NCBI RefSeq assembly: GCF_004924335.1
Contig: NZ_CP024633.1
Span: 1,736,001 to 1,800,000 of the forward strand
Direction: 5' to 3'
Length of the DNA stretch: 64,000 nucleotides
Source: Mycobacteroides salmoniphilum
GTDB taxonomy: Bacteria > Actinomycetota > Actinomycetes > Mycobacteriales > Mycobacteriaceae
Made by a program: the position numbers and the translations under genes. How positions within the stretch are numbered: the stretch's first letter is position 1; each line of letters begins with the position of its first letter. This document shows, piece by piece, positions 18,283-30,451 of this stretch. The notes beneath the pieces were generated by a model that saw only the letters and a list, made by a program, of their open reading frames with translations, was not told where the DNA came from and did not search any database.

Positions 18283-19041
18283 TCAGTACGCCGTGAAACC
18301 GAGCGCGGCCAGAGTCGTGGTTACCTCGATGCTTGCGCCCAACACGTCGCCGGTGATGCCACCGAACCTGCGCACGCAATGGCGCACCAACAGTGCGCCG
18401 GCCGCCAGGGCCACCACTACGGTGGCCGGGCCCTGCCAGGGCCGCCAGGGTTGCGCCAGAAGTCCGACGGCCATCGCCGCGAGCACCCATACTCCGACCA
18501 GCCACAGCGGCTGAGATCCCGCCACCCGGGCACCGAAGCCGCTGTGTGCGGCACCGGGTACCCCGCGACGGCACGCCACGACCGCGCTGACCCGCCCCAC
18601 CGCGACCGCCAGCACGATGGCCAGCCACTCCTGTCGGGACGCCAGCACTCCGAACGACAACGCCTGCGCCAGTACGGTGATGACCACGGCCACCACTCCG
18701 AACGGCCCAGCCGAACCGTCGCGCATCACGGTGAGCGCGCGCTCCGGTGGTCCGTAGCAGCCCAGCCCGTCCGTCGTATCGGACAGTCCGTCGATGTGTA
18801 ATCCACGTGTCGCGAGAATCATCACCGTGACCGCCGCCAGCCCGGCCAGTGGCGCCATGTACGCGAAGTGCATGATCCAGCTGACGGCTGCGGCCAGCGC
18901 GCCCAGTGCGGCGCCCACTACCGGCAGCGCTCCCAACACCGGACCCGAGAGTGACCCGGCGAGCCGCGCGGGAACCGGTGTCACGGTGGCGAATTCGAAG
19001 GCTCCGCCGACGGGCCGAAGAAGCCGCAGCAGCCGATTCAC
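18283..19041 (-). CDS. cobS: Adenosylcobinamide-GDP ribazoletransferase (cobalamin synthase)
   Basis: Multi-pass membrane enzyme that joins GDP-cobinamide and alpha-ribazole in the last steps of vitamin B12 assembly. The protein has 252 residues and about six helices. The family motif DGLSDTTDG is present around residue 84, plus [13 protein letters not shown] 19041 is chosen because it overlaps the cobT stop as GTGA; the track frame extends upstream without homology. Third gene of cobU-cobT-cobS. Confidence 0.95.
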   Translation of the reverse strand: MNRLLRLLRPVGGAFEFATVTPVPARLAGSLSGPVLGALPVVGAALGALAAAVSWIMHFAYMAPLAGLAAVTVMILATRGLHIDGLSDTTDGLGCYGPPERALTVMRDGSAGPFGVVAVVITVLAQALSFGVLASRQEWLAIVLAVAVGRVSAVVACRRGVPGAAHSGFGARVAGSQPLWLVGVWVLAAMAVGLLAQPWRPWQGPATVVVALAAGALLVRHCVRRFGGITGDVLGASIEVTTTLAALGFTAY

Positions 19042-20102
19042 ACGCCTGGCCCGTCGATCCGGGCCTCGTCGAAAGTCGCCATCTGGGCCAGCGTGCCCGC
19101 GGCGGCCTGCAACACGGGTAGTGCGACGAGCGCGCCGGAGCCCTCGCCCAGTCGCATCTGCAGATCCAGTATGGGATCCAGCCGAAGGCGTTGCAGGGCA
19201 AGAGAATGTGCGGGTTCTGTGGAGCGATGTCCGGCGAGCCACCACTGTCGCGCCCCCGGTGCCAGCTGTTCGGCCACCAGCGCTGCGGCGGTCACCACCA
19301 GCCCGTCGAGCAGTACGGGGGTGCGCCGCACCGCGGCGTGCGCCAGGAAACCGGTGATTGCCGCCAGATCGGCACCGCCTGCTCGAGACAGTAGTGCGAC
19401 CGGGTCGGTGCGCACATCCTTGGTGCGGCGCAACGCATCGCGCACGGCCGCGGTCTTGCGTGCCCAACCGGCGTCGTTGACCCCGGTGCCGCGACCCACC
19501 ACGGCCACCGGTTCGCTCGCGGTCAGTGCCGCCACCAATACCGTTGCCGGCGTGGTGTTACCGATGCCCATATCGCCCGCGATGAGCAGATCGGCTCCGC
19601 CATCGATCTCGGCGTCGGCCAAGGCGATCCCGGCGGCCAGCGCGGCGTGAGCCTGCTCGAGGGTGAGGGCGTCCTGCACCGCGATGTTGCCGCTGGAGCG
19701 GCGAATCTTGTGGGCGGCCAGGGGTTCGGTCAGTGAACCATCGGTGTCGACGGCAATGTCGACCACGCGCACGCTGGCCCCGGAGAGCGCGGCGAGCACG
19801 TTCACCGCGGCCCCGCCCGCTTCGATGTTCCGCACCATCTGGGCTGTCACCGACGAGGGGTAGGCCGACACGCCACCGGAGGCCACTCCGTGATCACCGG
19901 CGAAGACGACCACTCTCGGCCGTTGGAATGGCGTAGGGGGGCACTGATTCTGGCATGCCGATACCCAGACCGAGAGCTCCTCCAGCCGCCCCAGCGCGCC
20001 CTCCGGTTTGGTGAGTTGTCGTTGCCGGTCGCGCGCGGCGGCGGCGATATCCGGATCGGGTGCCGAGACCGGGGCGAATCGCGGTGCCTCGCCGCTGGTC
20101 AC
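19038..20102 (-). CDS. cobT: Nicotinate-nucleotide-dimethylbenzimidazole phosphoribosyltransferase
   Basis: CobT makes alpha-ribazole phosphate, the lower ligand precursor of B12. The protein has 354 residues. Family landmarks are [50 protein letters not shown] and [16 protein letters not shown], with the catalytic Glu expected near the C-terminus. GTG 20102 overlaps the cobU stop as GTGA, and its own stop overlaps cobS the same way, so all three genes are translationally chained. Confidence 0.96.
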   Translation of the reverse strand: MTSGEAPRFAPVSAPDPDIAAAARDRQRQLTKPEGALGRLEELSVWVSACQNQCPPTPFQRPRVVVFAGDHGVASGGVSAYPSSVTAQMVRNIEAGGAAVNVLAALSGASVRVVDIAVDTDGSLTEPLAAHKIRRSSGNIAVQDALTLEQAHAALAAGIALADAEIDGGADLLIAGDMGIGNTTPATVLVAALTASEPVAVVGRGTGVNDAGWARKTAAVRDALRRTKDVRTDPVALLSRAGGADLAAITGFLAHAAVRRTPVLLDGLVVTAAALVAEQLAPGARQWWLAGHRSTEPAHSLALQRLRLDPILDLQMRLGEGSGALVALPVLQAAAGTLAQMATFDEARIDGPGV

Positions 20103-20638
20103 GCGGTAGCTCCCTTGATTGTCAGCGGCTGGCCGGCGACCACCAGGAACACGCACTGACAGCGCTGTGCCACTGCCTGATTCAGTGCTCCGAGCTGATC
20201 GGCGAACAGCCGCCCGGATGCGGTGGCGGGCACGATGGCCAACCCGACCTCCGGGCTCACGATCACCAGGTCGCTGGAGTAGGCGTCGATCGCATCGACC
20301 AGCGCGCCGATGTCGGCGGTGACGACCTCACCGCCACGTTCCCACGCGCCGCGGCTGTCCATCATCGCGGTCAGCCAACCTCCGAGATCGTCGATGAGGG
20401 TCGGCACCGCATCGCCCGTGCGCAGCTCGCCCGCGATATCCGCCGTCTCGGCCGTCGTCCAGTGAGTGGGACGCCGTGACCGGTGTGCGGCAACCCTGTG
20501 CGCCCATGCCGCGTCGTCGCGGACGGAGGATCCGGTTGCCAGGTATCGCACGGGTGCCGAGGCGGGCAGCAGAGACTCCGCGAAACGCGATTTTCCCGAG
20601 CGAATTCCGCCGAGCACAAGAGAGGTGGCCTCGGACAC
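20099..20638 (-). CDS. cobU: Adenosylcobinamide kinase / guanylyltransferase
   Basis: Bifunctional CobU phosphorylates and guanylylates adenosylcobinamide to give the substrate for CobS. The protein has 179 residues. The P-loop [12 protein letters not shown] starts at residue 10, followed by YLATG and [15 protein letters not shown], a close family match. GTG start at 20638, 7 bp after the DUF3043 stop. In M. tuberculosis, as I recall, cobU is at Rv0254c, far from cobTS, so this complete cobUTS cluster is a different arrangement. Confidence 0.94.
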   Translation of the reverse strand: MSEATSLVLGGIRSGKSRFAESLLPASAPVRYLATGSSVRDDAAWAHRVAAHRSRRPTHWTTAETADIAGELRTGDAVPTLIDDLGGWLTAMMDSRGAWERGGEVVTADIGALVDAIDAYSSDLVIVSPEVGLAIVPATASGRLFADQLGALNQAVAQRCQCVFLVVAGQPLTIKGATA

Positions 20639-20645
20639 GGTGAGG

Positions 20646-21320
20646 CTAGACCGGCTCGCCGCGGTTCACCCGGGGACGTGGTGCGCGCATCTTGCGCAGC
20701 TGCGATGCACGGCTCGCCGCGTACCAGCCGAGTTTGAAGCCACCCTCGTCGCTGGTCGGGAAGCGTTCGAATACACGCTTGTTCACGAGTCTGCCGACGA
20801 AGACCCCGTCGACGATCATGACGATCATGAGAACGAGCATCGCCGGAGTCATCCACATCTGAACCTGGACGGACGGCACCGCGAACATGGAGAAGATCAG
20901 GAACAGTGCCAGGGGCATGAATAGTCCCAGCACATTGCGCCGGGAATCGACGATGTCGCGGGCGAAGGCGCGCACCGGACCCTTGTCTCGGGGCAGCAGA
21001 TACGCCTCATCTCCGGCCATCATCTTTTCGCGGCTGTCGGCCACCCGGGACCGACGCTCGGCGTTCTCGACCTTGCGTTCCGCGCGCGACAGTTTCGGCC
21101 CGCGCAGGGACTTGCGACGCTGCCGGGCCTCGGAACTGGTCAACGGCGCCGGAGCGATAGGTCCACGACGCTTGCCGGCGTCCCGCTTCGGGGTGGGGCG
21201 GCCCTTTCCGGCCTGGGCCGCTGATGTGACGTCCGTCTCATCAGACGGCGACGAGGACGCACTGGCAGCGCTAACGGTGCCGTTTTCTGAGGTGGATTTC
21301 TTTCGGCCGAGCAGATTCAC
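20646..21320 (-). CDS. DUF3043 membrane protein (Rv2206-like)
   Basis: A 224-residue protein of unknown role. The first ~110 residues are hydrophilic, rich in Ser then Lys/Arg, probably partly disordered, ending in a basic helix ([17 protein letters not shown]). Two membrane helices follow around residues 132-172 ([18 protein letters not shown] and [22 protein letters not shown]), with a short basic C-terminus. GTG start at 21320, immediately preceded by a leaderless promoter shared back to back with glycerate kinase. First gene before cobUTS on this strand. Confidence 0.87.
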   Translation of the reverse strand: MNLLGRKKSTSENGTVSAASASSSPSDETDVTSAAQAGKGRPTPKRDAGKRRGPIAPAPLTSSEARQRRKSLRGPKLSRAERKVENAERRSRVADSREKMMAGDEAYLLPRDKGPVRAFARDIVDSRRNVLGLFMPLALFLIFSMFAVPSVQVQMWMTPAMLVLMIVMIVDGVFVGRLVNKRVFERFPTSDEGGFKLGWYAASRASQLRKMRAPRPRVNRGEPV

Positions 21321-21342
21321 ACGCCCAGATTATCCTGCGCGA
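21321..21342. promoter_or_regulatory. 22-bp divergent promoter with two overlapping -10 boxes
   Basis: The whole interval between the DUF3043 GTG and the glycerate kinase ATG is 22 bp. Plus-strand TATCCT (21331-21336) stands six nt before the ATG. Minus-strand TAATCT (21332-21327) stands six nt before the GTG. The two TANNNT hexamers share the self-complementary TA at 21331-21332, so both transcripts should start at their initiation codons. There is no room for a Shine-Dalgarno on either side. Confidence 0.65.
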
Positions 21343-22404
21343 ATGAGTCAGATTCTGGTGGCGCCCGACAGCTTCGGAGACACGCTCACCGCCACCGAGG
21401 CGGCGACCGCCATCGCGCACGGCTGGAGGCGGGCTCGTCCCGACGACGTTCTCATCCTCAGCCCGCAATCTGACGGGGGTCCCGGCTTCGTCGACGTGCT
21501 GGCCGCACAGCTGCCGTCGGCGCACCGTTGCGCGGTGCGGGTGCGCGGTCCGCTGGACGAGGACGTCAATGCGGGGTGGTTGCTCGACGGAACGACCGCC
21601 TACATCGAGTGCGCGCAGGCCTGTGGGCTGCCGCTGCTGGGGCGCGTGCCGTCCGCCGACACCGCCTGGCGGGCGCACAGCACGGGGGTCGGGCAGCTGA
21701 TCGTCGCGGCTCTCGATGGTGGGGCGACCCGGATCGTGGTGGGCCTCGGTGGCAGCAGCTGCACCGATGGGGGTGCCGGGCTCATCGAGGGCCTGGGCGG
21801 GATCGGCGAGGCCCGTCGGCGGCTGGCCGCCACGGAATTGGTGGTCGCCAGCGATGTCGAGCATCCGCTGCTGGGCGCCCGCGGTGCCGCCGCGGTGTTC
21901 GGCCCGCAAAAGGGAGCCGACCAGGAGACCGTCACCCGCCTGGAGGCAAGGCTGACCGGGTGGGTCACCGAGATGGAGGCCGGAACCGGCCGCTCCGTGC
22001 GCGATCTTGCCGGAGCGGGCGCCGCGGGCGGGATCGGGGCAGCGCTGCTCGCGCTTGGCGGGCGCCGCGAGTCGGGGGCGCGGATCGTCGCCGAGCACAC
22101 CGGCCTCGAGGCCGCGATCGCCCGGGTTGAGCTGGTGATTACCGGTGAAGGCAAGTTCGACGACCAAACCCTGCATGGCAAGGTAGCCGGTGCGGTGGCG
22201 AGCCGCGCCGCGACATCCGGCATCCAGGTGCTGGTGCTGGCCGGGCAGGTGGCGCTCACGGCCGCTGAGTACGGGCAGGCGGGTATCACGCGGGCCGAAT
22301 CGATCGCCCAGTTCGCGGGGTCAGTGCAGCTGGCCATGGAAGACGCGCCCGGACAACTGGCCGGGTTGGCGGCCCAGGTCGCACGTGACTGGTCACACGG
22401 CTAG
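21343..22404 (+). CDS. Glycerate kinase (GckA/GlxK family)
   Basis: A 353-residue kinase of the PF02595 family that phosphorylates glycerate. It begins [21 protein letters not shown], the family N-terminus, and contains [28 protein letters not shown] and [17 protein letters not shown]. The open frame runs far upstream through the divergent gene, but ATG 21343 fits both homology and the leaderless promoter. A ~100-bp leader separates it from the HesB-type gene on the same strand. Confidence 0.93.
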   Translation: MSQILVAPDSFGDTLTATEAATAIAHGWRRARPDDVLILSPQSDGGPGFVDVLAAQLPSAHRCAVRVRGPLDEDVNAGWLLDGTTAYIECAQACGLPLLGRVPSADTAWRAHSTGVGQLIVAALDGGATRIVVGLGGSSCTDGGAGLIEGLGGIGEARRRLAATELVVASDVEHPLLGARGAAAVFGPQKGADQETVTRLEARLTGWVTEMEAGTGRSVRDLAGAGAAGGIGAALLALGGRRESGARIVAEHTGLEAAIARVELVITGEGKFDDQTLHGKVAGAVASRAATSGIQVLVLAGQVALTAAEYGQAGITRAESIAQFAGSVQLAMEDAPGQLAGLAAQVARDWSHG

Positions 22405-22506
22405 GACATAGATGTAGGAATAGCCCCAGACGAGGTACCGTTGAGGTCACTAGACGTTTCCGATACGGACGTCCACCCGAGAGCTTCGACGTAGGGGAGA
22501 TCCCAC

Positions 22507-22872
22507 ATGACTGTGCAAGACGAATCGACCGCCACCTCTACCGAGACCCATGGTGCCGTCTTGACCGATGCCGCCGCCGTCAAGGCCAAGGCGCTGTTGG
22601 ATCAAGAAGGGCGTGACGACCTGTCGCTGCGCATCGCTGTCCAGCCCGGCGGTTGCGCGGGTCTGCGATACCAGCTGTTCTTCGATGACCGCACCCTCGA
22701 CGGTGACCTCGTCAGCGAGTTCGACGGTGTGAAGCTCACCGTGGACCGGATGAGTGCCCCGTACATCCAGGGTGCCTCGATCGACTTCGTCGACACCATC
22801 GAGAAGCAGGGCTTCACGATCGACAACCCGAACGCCACCGGCTCCTGCGCCTGCGGCGATTCCTTCAACTGA
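22507..22872 (+). CDS. HesB/IscA-type iron-sulfur assembly protein (ErpA-like)
   Basis: A 121-residue A-type Fe-S carrier that delivers clusters to apoproteins. The three conserved cysteines are in QPGGCAGLRY and the C-terminal GSCACGDSF, with LTDAAAVKAKALL at the fold start. The first ~18 residues form a Thr/Glu-rich tail. ATG 22507 follows GGGGAG. Converges with a minus-strand gene whose stop abuts this one (TGATCA, zero spacer). Possible clients nearby are the Rieske protein and LipA, by inference. Confidence 0.95.
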   Translation: MTVQDESTATSTETHGAVLTDAAAVKAKALLDQEGRDDLSLRIAVQPGGCAGLRYQLFFDDRTLDGDLVSEFDGVKLTVDRMSAPYIQGASIDFVDTIEKQGFTIDNPNATGSCACGDSFN

Positions 22873-23415
22873 TCAGAACGCGTTCGCGCCGCGCATGTAC
22901 GCGGAGCAGACGTAGATCTTGCCCTCGTTGATCAGTAGCTCGGCCTGCCCCTGTGGGGCGTCCTTCCGCTTGTGACTCGTTGCGGTGAATAGCACTTTGA
23001 GTTGGTACTCGGAGAAGTAGACGATCTTGTCGATCGACTTCACGGTGGCCGTGCCGAACGTCGCCACAAACTGTTGAGCGTTGGCGCGCACAATCGTGTC
23101 GTCGGTGTCCTTGTCACGCACCGCGTCGTACAGGCCGCAGCCGGCGTTGCGCGCCAGCGTCACGATGTCGAGCTTGGCCATCGCATCCAGGTAGCCCTGG
23201 ATGGTCTGCTCGATCTTCGCCTCACTGGGCCGGTGGGATACCCCCGAATTCTTGGTCAGAAGTCCCAGCAGCAGTGCCAGCACCACCAGCGCCGCCACCA
23301 CGGCGGCCGGCGCGAGCCACGCGGGCAGCTTGCGCTTACGTTCGGGGTAGTCGACCGGGGGCGGCATGGGAGGTAAACCAGGGTAGGGCACCGTCGAATA
23401 ACCTGGTTCAGCCAT
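22873..23415 (-). CDS. Single-pass membrane protein, Rv2203-like
   Basis: A 180-residue protein: a Pro/Tyr-rich N-terminus (YPGLPPMPPPVDYPERKRK), one membrane helix around residues 34-54 (LAPAAVVAALVVLALLLGLL), and an external domain with a NTF2-like look (TIQGYLDAMAKLDIVTLARN and conserved Cys residues in AGCGLYD and YVCSAYM). Function is unknown. ATG 23415 is chosen over the longer frame because AGGAGAG precedes it. Confidence 0.85.
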   Translation of the reverse strand: MAEPGYSTVPYPGLPPMPPPVDYPERKRKLPAWLAPAAVVAALVVLALLLGLLTKNSGVSHRPSEAKIEQTIQGYLDAMAKLDIVTLARNAGCGLYDAVRDKDTDDTIVRANAQQFVATFGTATVKSIDKIVYFSEYQLKVLFTATSHKRKDAPQGQAELLINEGKIYVCSAYMRGANAF

Positions 23416-23470
23416 GGACTCTCCTGAAATATCGTTTCCCCGGTTCTCACTCCCCAACAATCCAGGCTAG

Positions 23471-26466
<2,996 letters not shown>

Positions 26467-26499
26467 GCGGCCAAGTATGCAACATCGCCGGACGTATCA

Positions 26500-26515
26500 C
26501 GGGACCATGGTCCCG
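26500..26515. promoter_or_regulatory. 16-bp perfect palindrome between asnB and ctaC
   Basis: CGGGACCATGGTCCCG is perfectly self-complementary. It lies 34 bp upstream of the asnB start and 111 bp upstream of ctaC, so it may be an operator for asnB. No recognised regulator motif is claimed. Confidence 0.45.
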
Positions 26516-26553
26516 ACACCGGCCCCGTCGCTGCCCTGATGCGACCGCGTGGT

Positions 26554-26569
26554 CTACGCTGCGTAGTAT
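26554..26569 (+). promoter_or_regulatory. Palindrome CTACGC-T-GCGTAG with -10-like TAGTAT before ctaC
   Basis: A 13-bp palindrome (26554-26566) runs into TAGTAT (26564-26569), a good -10 candidate 57 bp upstream of the ctaC start. The position suits a promoter with an overlapping operator for the oxidase genes. Confidence 0.4.
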
Positions 26570-26626
26570 TCGATTGCTGCCACTGGTCAGCGATGGATTC
26601 TGGACCGAAACAGGAGGCTGCAAAAC

Positions 26627-27709
26627 GTGACGTCACCGATGAGCCACGTGGGCGAAAAGGCTCGGACACGGTCCGGCTCACGGCCGTCCCTGCTGGCCAC
26701 TGTGGTGCTGTTGGGCGCGGCGAGCTTCCTGCTCAGCGGTTGTAGCGTCCAAGAAGTGCTCCGGTTCGGGTGGCCCGAGGGCATCACCCCCGAGGCCCAC
26801 GACTACATGGCCCCCCTGTGGACCTGGGCAGTCGTCGCCTCGCTCGTCGTCGGCGTCATTGTGTGGGGCCTCACCTTCTGGACCGTCGCGTTCCACCGGC
26901 ACAAGCCCGGCGATACCGAGTTCCCGCGCCAGTTCGGATACAACCTGCCGCTGGAGCTGATCCTGACGGTGGTGCCCTTCCTGATCATCGCGGTGCTCTT
27001 CTACTTCACCGTCGTGGTGCAGAACAAGGTCATGCACAAGGACCCGAACCCTGAGGTCGTCGTCGACGTGACCGCCTTCCAGTGGAACTGGAAGTTCGGG
27101 TACCAGAAGGTCGCGTTCAAGGATGGCAGCCTCAACTACGAGGGCGCCGATCCGGAGCGCAAGAAGGCGATGAGCTCCAAGCCCGAGGGCAAGGACGCGC
27201 ACGGCAAGGAGATTGTCGGCCCGGTGCGCGGCCTGAACCGTGAGGACCGCACCTACCTGAACTTCGACAAGATCGAGACCGTCGGAACCTCTTCGGAGAT
27301 CCCGGTGCTGGTGCTGCCCAGCGGCAAGAGCGTCGAGTTCCAGCTGGCCTCGGCCGATGTCATCCACTCGTTCCGGGTGGTCCCGTTCCTCTTCACGCGC
27401 GACGTGATGCCTGAGCCCAAGGCCAACAACTCCGACAACGTCTTCCAGGTCAGCAAGATCCTGAAGGAAGGCGCGTTCGTGGGTCGCTGTGTCGAGATGT
27501 GCGGCACCTACCACTCGATGATGGCCTTCGAGCTGCGCGTGGTCAGCCCCAATGACTTCAAGTTCTATCTGGAAGCGCGCAAGGCGGGTAAGACCAACGC
27601 CGAGGCGCTGGCGTCGATCGGTCAGTCACCGGTCTCGATTACCACCAGGCCGTTCGACGGCCGCCGCGGGGAGCTCGCGCCGGCGGACAACAACGCGGCG
27701 AAGAACTAG
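26627..27709 (+). CDS. ctaC: Cytochrome c oxidase subunit II (aa3 type)
   Basis: CuA-carrying subunit of the aa3 oxidase in the bcc-aa3 supercomplex. The protein has 360 residues: a lipoprotein signal with lipobox LSGC (Cys39), two membrane helices around 65-130, and a periplasmic CuA domain with DVIHSFRV and [14 protein letters not shown] supplying the His, Cys, Cys, His and Met ligands. An insertion of ~50 residues ([18 protein letters not shown]) between helices and CuA strands is typical of actinobacteria. GTG 26627 has AGGAGG nine nt upstream. Confidence 0.97.
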   Translation: MTSPMSHVGEKARTRSGSRPSLLATVVLLGAASFLLSGCSVQEVLRFGWPEGITPEAHDYMAPLWTWAVVASLVVGVIVWGLTFWTVAFHRHKPGDTEFPRQFGYNLPLELILTVVPFLIIAVLFYFTVVVQNKVMHKDPNPEVVVDVTAFQWNWKFGYQKVAFKDGSLNYEGADPERKKAMSSKPEGKDAHGKEIVGPVRGLNREDRTYLNFDKIETVGTSSEIPVLVLPSGKSVEFQLASADVIHSFRVVPFLFTRDVMPEPKANNSDNVFQVSKILKEGAFVGRCVEMCGTYHSMMAFELRVVSPNDFKFYLEARKAGKTNAEALASIGQSPVSITTRPFDGRRGELAPADNNAAKN

Positions 27710-27724
27710 GCGAGGGAGCGCAGC

Positions 27725-28144
27725 ATGCATATCGAAGCCCGACTCTTCGAGATCCTCACCGGATTCTTCGCCCTGGCCACCGTGGTGTACGCGGTACTCA
27801 CCGCCATGTACGCCAATGGCGGTGTGGAGTGGGCGGGAACCACCGCCATGGTGATGACCACAGGTCTGTCGCTGATCATCTCGACGTTCTTCCGCTTCGT
27901 AGCCCGGCGCCTGGACACCCGGCCCGAGGATTACGAGGATGCCGAGGTCGCCGACGGCGCCGGAGAGCTGGGCTTCTACAGCCCGCACAGCTGGTGGCCG
28001 ATCATGATTGCGCTGGCCGCCGCCACCACTGCTGTGGGTGTGGCGCTGTGGCTGCCGTGGCTGATTGCCGCCGGTGGGGTGTTCGTGCTCAGCGCGGTCG
28101 CCGGGCTGGTCTTCGAGTACCACGTCGGCGCGGAGAAGCACTAG
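27725..28144 (+). CDS. ctaF: Cytochrome c oxidase subunit IV
   Basis: A 139-residue actinobacterial oxidase subunit with four helices ([21 protein letters not shown] at the start, [21 protein letters not shown] at the end) and the loop [28 protein letters not shown], typical of CtaF (written here only as its family name; the segment [13 protein letters not shown] is the clearest marker). It begins 15 bp after ctaC behind GAGGGAG and is certainly co-transcribed with it. The 238 bp that follow, up to mmpS3, hold no gene that I can support. Confidence 0.94.
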   Translation: MHIEARLFEILTGFFALATVVYAVLTAMYANGGVEWAGTTAMVMTTGLSLIISTFFRFVARRLDTRPEDYEDAEVADGAGELGFYSPHSWWPIMIALAAATTAVGVALWLPWLIAAGGVFVLSAVAGLVFEYHVGAEKH

Positions 28145-28382
28145 CTCATCTCTCGTGTCGTGCCGCCTCCCACGGCCGCGCTCGTACTTTGCCGCGAGAC
28201 TCCCGTGACTGGTGTGACATCTCCGTGCGCACTCTCACGTTTTCGATAACAATCCGGTGGTCAGTTTGGTTTTTGCGGCCGTCGGGTTTCGTCGCCCCGG
28301 ATGGCGTTGGCTATCGTTGCCATGGCGCCTCAGGCAGGTAGCCCGCCGGGGAGCGGGAAGTGACGAAAAGGAACTTGTGTAG

Positions 28383-29252
28383 ATGAGTGGGACGGACAAC
28401 CCAGGGTCGGGGACTCCCGGGGAAGTTCCGGATCTGGACGGTCCGAATGCGGACGCCGCGGCTGCTGACTCTTCCGGGGCGGACTCTTCCGCGTTTCATT
28501 CGCAGGCGTACTCGGCGCCCGAATCTGAGCAATTCACCAGCCCGTACGTGCCGTATGACGAATACGAGACAGCGCTGGTCGAGGGCGATGAGCCGCCTCC
28601 GCCGCGCTGGCCGTGGGTCGTCGGGGTGGCGGCGATCATCGCCGCGATCACCCTGGTCGCCTCCGTCGCGCTGCTGGTAGCCGGGCGCTCGGACGAGACG
28701 ACCGGAGCCGCCAAGAGCACCTCGGTCACGCCGACCCCGAGCACGACACCGTGGAACGAGATCATCACCACCACTACGGAGCCTCCGCCTCCGCCGCCCC
28801 CTCCACCTACCACGGAGCCTCCGCCTCCGCCGCCCCCTCCGGTGGTGACCGAGACGGTGACGGTGGAACCGCCGCCTCCTCCGCCTCCGCCGGTGACGAC
28901 GCATGAGGCTCCGCCTCCGGTGACGACCACCACGCCTCCGCCGCCGCCTCCGCCGCCCCCGACAACCACGACGCCGGCCCAGCCGCGGCAGATCACGTAC
29001 GCGGTGACGGGCTCCAAGGCTCCGCTCGACCGCATCACGATCACCTATGTCGACCCTCAAGGGCGCACCCGGGTCGCGCCGAATGCGTATATCCCGTGGT
29101 CGATCACCGTTACCCCGATCTCGAACTCGGAGATTGGTTCGGTATCGGCGAGCAGCATGTTGCGCTTGAGCCAGCTCAATTGCACGATCACCACCAGCGA
29201 TGGTCAGGTGTTGTCCTCCAACAACAACAATTCGGCGCAGGCAACCTGCTAA
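28383..29252 (+). CDS. mmpS3: MmpS-family membrane protein, proline-rich
   Basis: A 289-residue protein with an acidic cytosolic N-terminus, one membrane helix around residues 78-100 ([21 protein letters not shown]), a ~85-residue external Pro/Thr-rich spacer with runs of 7-9 prolines, and a C-terminal MmpS beta domain ([29 protein letters not shown], ending in Cys). MmpS proteins usually partner MmpL transporters, but MmpS3 stands alone here as in M. tuberculosis and sits between oxidase genes. AAAGGAAC precedes the ATG. Its stop overlaps the next start as TAATG. Confidence 0.9.
   Translation: MSGTDNPGSGTPGEVPDLDGPNADAAAADSSGADSSAFHSQAYSAPESEQFTSPYVPYDEYETALVEGDEPPPPRWPWVVGVAAIIAAITLVASVALLVAGRSDETTGAAKSTSVTPTPSTTPWNEIITTTTEPPPPPPPPPTTEPPPPPPPPVVTETVTVEPPPPPPPPVTTHEAPPPVTTTTPPPPPPPPPTTTTPAQPRQITYAVTGSKAPLDRITITYVDPQGRTRVAPNAYIPWSITVTPISNSEIGSVSASSMLRLSQLNCTITTSDGQVLSSNNNNSAQATC
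28776..28840 (+). repeat. 36-bp-period repeat encoding Pro/Thr segments in mmpS3
   Basis: A 29-nt unit beginning ACGGAGCCTCCGCCTCC occurs at 28776 and again at 28812, and shorter CCGCCTCCG tracts continue to about 28970. It encodes repeated [14 protein letters not shown] segments. Slippage could change the spacer length between strains. Confidence 0.85.
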
Positions 29253-29986
29253 TGCCAGCAGGTCGATTAACCAAGCCACTGGAGGCACTTGCCGGTCCGG
29301 TGCGGCGATCCTCTCCGGAGTCCGTCGACCGGATGCTGATCGGGTTGTGCGCCGTGATCTGGCTGGCGTTCGTCGGGATGTTGGTCGGCGCCATTGTCGT
29401 GATGACCGGGGTAGGGGAGGACGCGGCAGGGGCCGCTGGTACCTCGTGGGGGATCTACATCGTCATCGGGGTGTCTTTGGCCGTCATCATCGGCGCGGTG
29501 CCGCTGCTGTTGCGCGCCCGTAAGACGGCGGCCCGGCCCACCAATGGCGCATCACAAGCTGTGCCTAAGCCCAAGGGCGCCAGTGCCTCCGGTGCAAGCG
29601 GCATGCCGTCGGGTCCGCCTCCCGCGGAGGCCTCGACCGAAAAGCTCAAGACATTCGGCGGTCTCGTGGACCCCGTGAGTCATGTTCCCAAGGACTACAA
29701 CGGCCCCGGGTCGCCGGCATATCGGGCCGCCGCCGAGGCAGCGTCCAAATCGGCAGCAGTGGACCGGCTGTGGCTGCGGGCCACGGTGGGGATCGCTGGT
29801 GGCATCGGTCTGGCACTGCTGGCCGTGGTCACCGGTACCTACCTGTTGGCGGTGGAAAGTGAGACCGCCGCCATCGTCGCGTTTGTGTTCGGTGGGGTGA
29901 TTACCTGCGCGATGGGGGCGATTCCGTGGCATACCCTCAAGAAGCTGCGTGAGCTCGGCGCGTCAGGATCCTCGGACGCGCAGTAG
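29252..29986 (+). CDS. Membrane protein, Rv2197c-like
   Basis: A 244-residue protein of unknown function with two pairs of helices: residues ~27-50 and 66-88 (MLIGLCAVIWLAFVGMLVGA and GIYIVIGVSLAVIIGAVPLLL), a hydrophilic Ala/Pro/Ser linker, then ~172-196 and 202-225. The start ATG 29252 overlaps the mmpS3 stop by one base, implying coupling. It follows the aa3 oxidase genes, so a link to the respiratory supercomplex is plausible but unproven. Confidence 0.85.
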   Translation: MPAGRLTKPLEALAGPVRRSSPESVDRMLIGLCAVIWLAFVGMLVGAIVVMTGVGEDAAGAAGTSWGIYIVIGVSLAVIIGAVPLLLRARKTAARPTNGASQAVPKPKGASASGASGMPSGPPPAEASTEKLKTFGGLVDPVSHVPKDYNGPGSPAYRAAAEAASKSAAVDRLWLRATVGIAGGIGLALLAVVTGTYLLAVESETAAIVAFVFGGVITCAMGAIPWHTLKKLRELGASGSSDAQ

Positions 29987-29994
29987 TTTCACCG

Positions 29995-30435
29995 CTAGAA
30001 GTCGGCGATCCCGGCGCGGGCAACGACTTTCGTGATGGTGGCGCGCACCAGTGATTCTTCCGGGACCGCATTGCGGCGGCCGAAGTCCTCGGCCAGGTCG
30101 GCGCCCATGTAGCGTCCACCGATCCTGGTCGCCCATTCGAGCATCTCGTCGAGATCGTTGGTCAGCCGTGCCTCCGCCGAGAACTGGACATAGGAGTACG
30201 GCGGCCGCTGGTCGTCGACGGCCAGCGAGATGCGCGGGTCTCGTTGAATGGCCTTGCCCTTCAAGGTTTCCGTGCCCGTCGTGAAGATCAGCTCATCACC
30301 GTCGGAGCCCTCGTGGAGCAGGAACCACACCGGCGTCACGATGGGTGCACCGTTGGACCGGACCAGGCCGAGCATTCCGGTGCGGGTGCCCTGGGTAGCG
30401 AAGGCCCACCATTGTTCGCGCGTCATCTCCTGCAT
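29995..30435 (-). CDS. PPOX-class flavin/F420-dependent oxidoreductase
   Basis: A 146-residue split-barrel protein of the pyridoxamine-phosphate-oxidase-like superfamily. It reads TGMLGLVRSNGAPIVTPVWF, ELIFTTGTETLKGKAIQRDPRI and YVQFSAEARL, typical of actinobacterial F420-dependent reductases or heme-related members. ATG 30435 is chosen because TACCCT stands six nt upstream; the longer frame (to 30486) would start inside the qcrB terminator hairpin and translate it. I do not recall a gene at this spot in M. tuberculosis. Cofactor and substrate are undetermined. Confidence 0.82.
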   Translation of the reverse strand: MQEMTREQWWAFATQGTRTGMLGLVRSNGAPIVTPVWFLLHEGSDGDELIFTTGTETLKGKAIQRDPRISLAVDDQRPPYSYVQFSAEARLTNDLDEMLEWATRIGGRYMGADLAEDFGRRNAVPEESLVRATITKVVARAGIADF

Positions 30436-30441
30436 ACAGCC

Positions 30442-30447
30442 AGGGTA
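30442..30447 (-). promoter_or_regulatory. -10 hexamer for the PPOX gene, inside the qcrB terminator U-tract
   Basis: Minus-strand TACCCT, six nucleotides, then ATG 30435. The preceding TTTT that begins just before it is also the T-rich tail of the terminator hairpin at 30452-30487. Confidence 0.5.
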
Positions 30448-30451
30448 AAAC

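Noticed and set aside
22440..22506. Small inverted repeat TCCG-ATA-CGGA before the HesB-type gene as an Fe-S regulator site
   Set aside because: Four-base arms are too short to separate from chance, and no known regulator motif matches.
28145..28382. Possible small RNA or gene in the 238-bp ctaF-mmpS3 gap
   Set aside because: No hairpin with a T-tract, no coding frame with a ribosome site and no tRNA-like fold seen.
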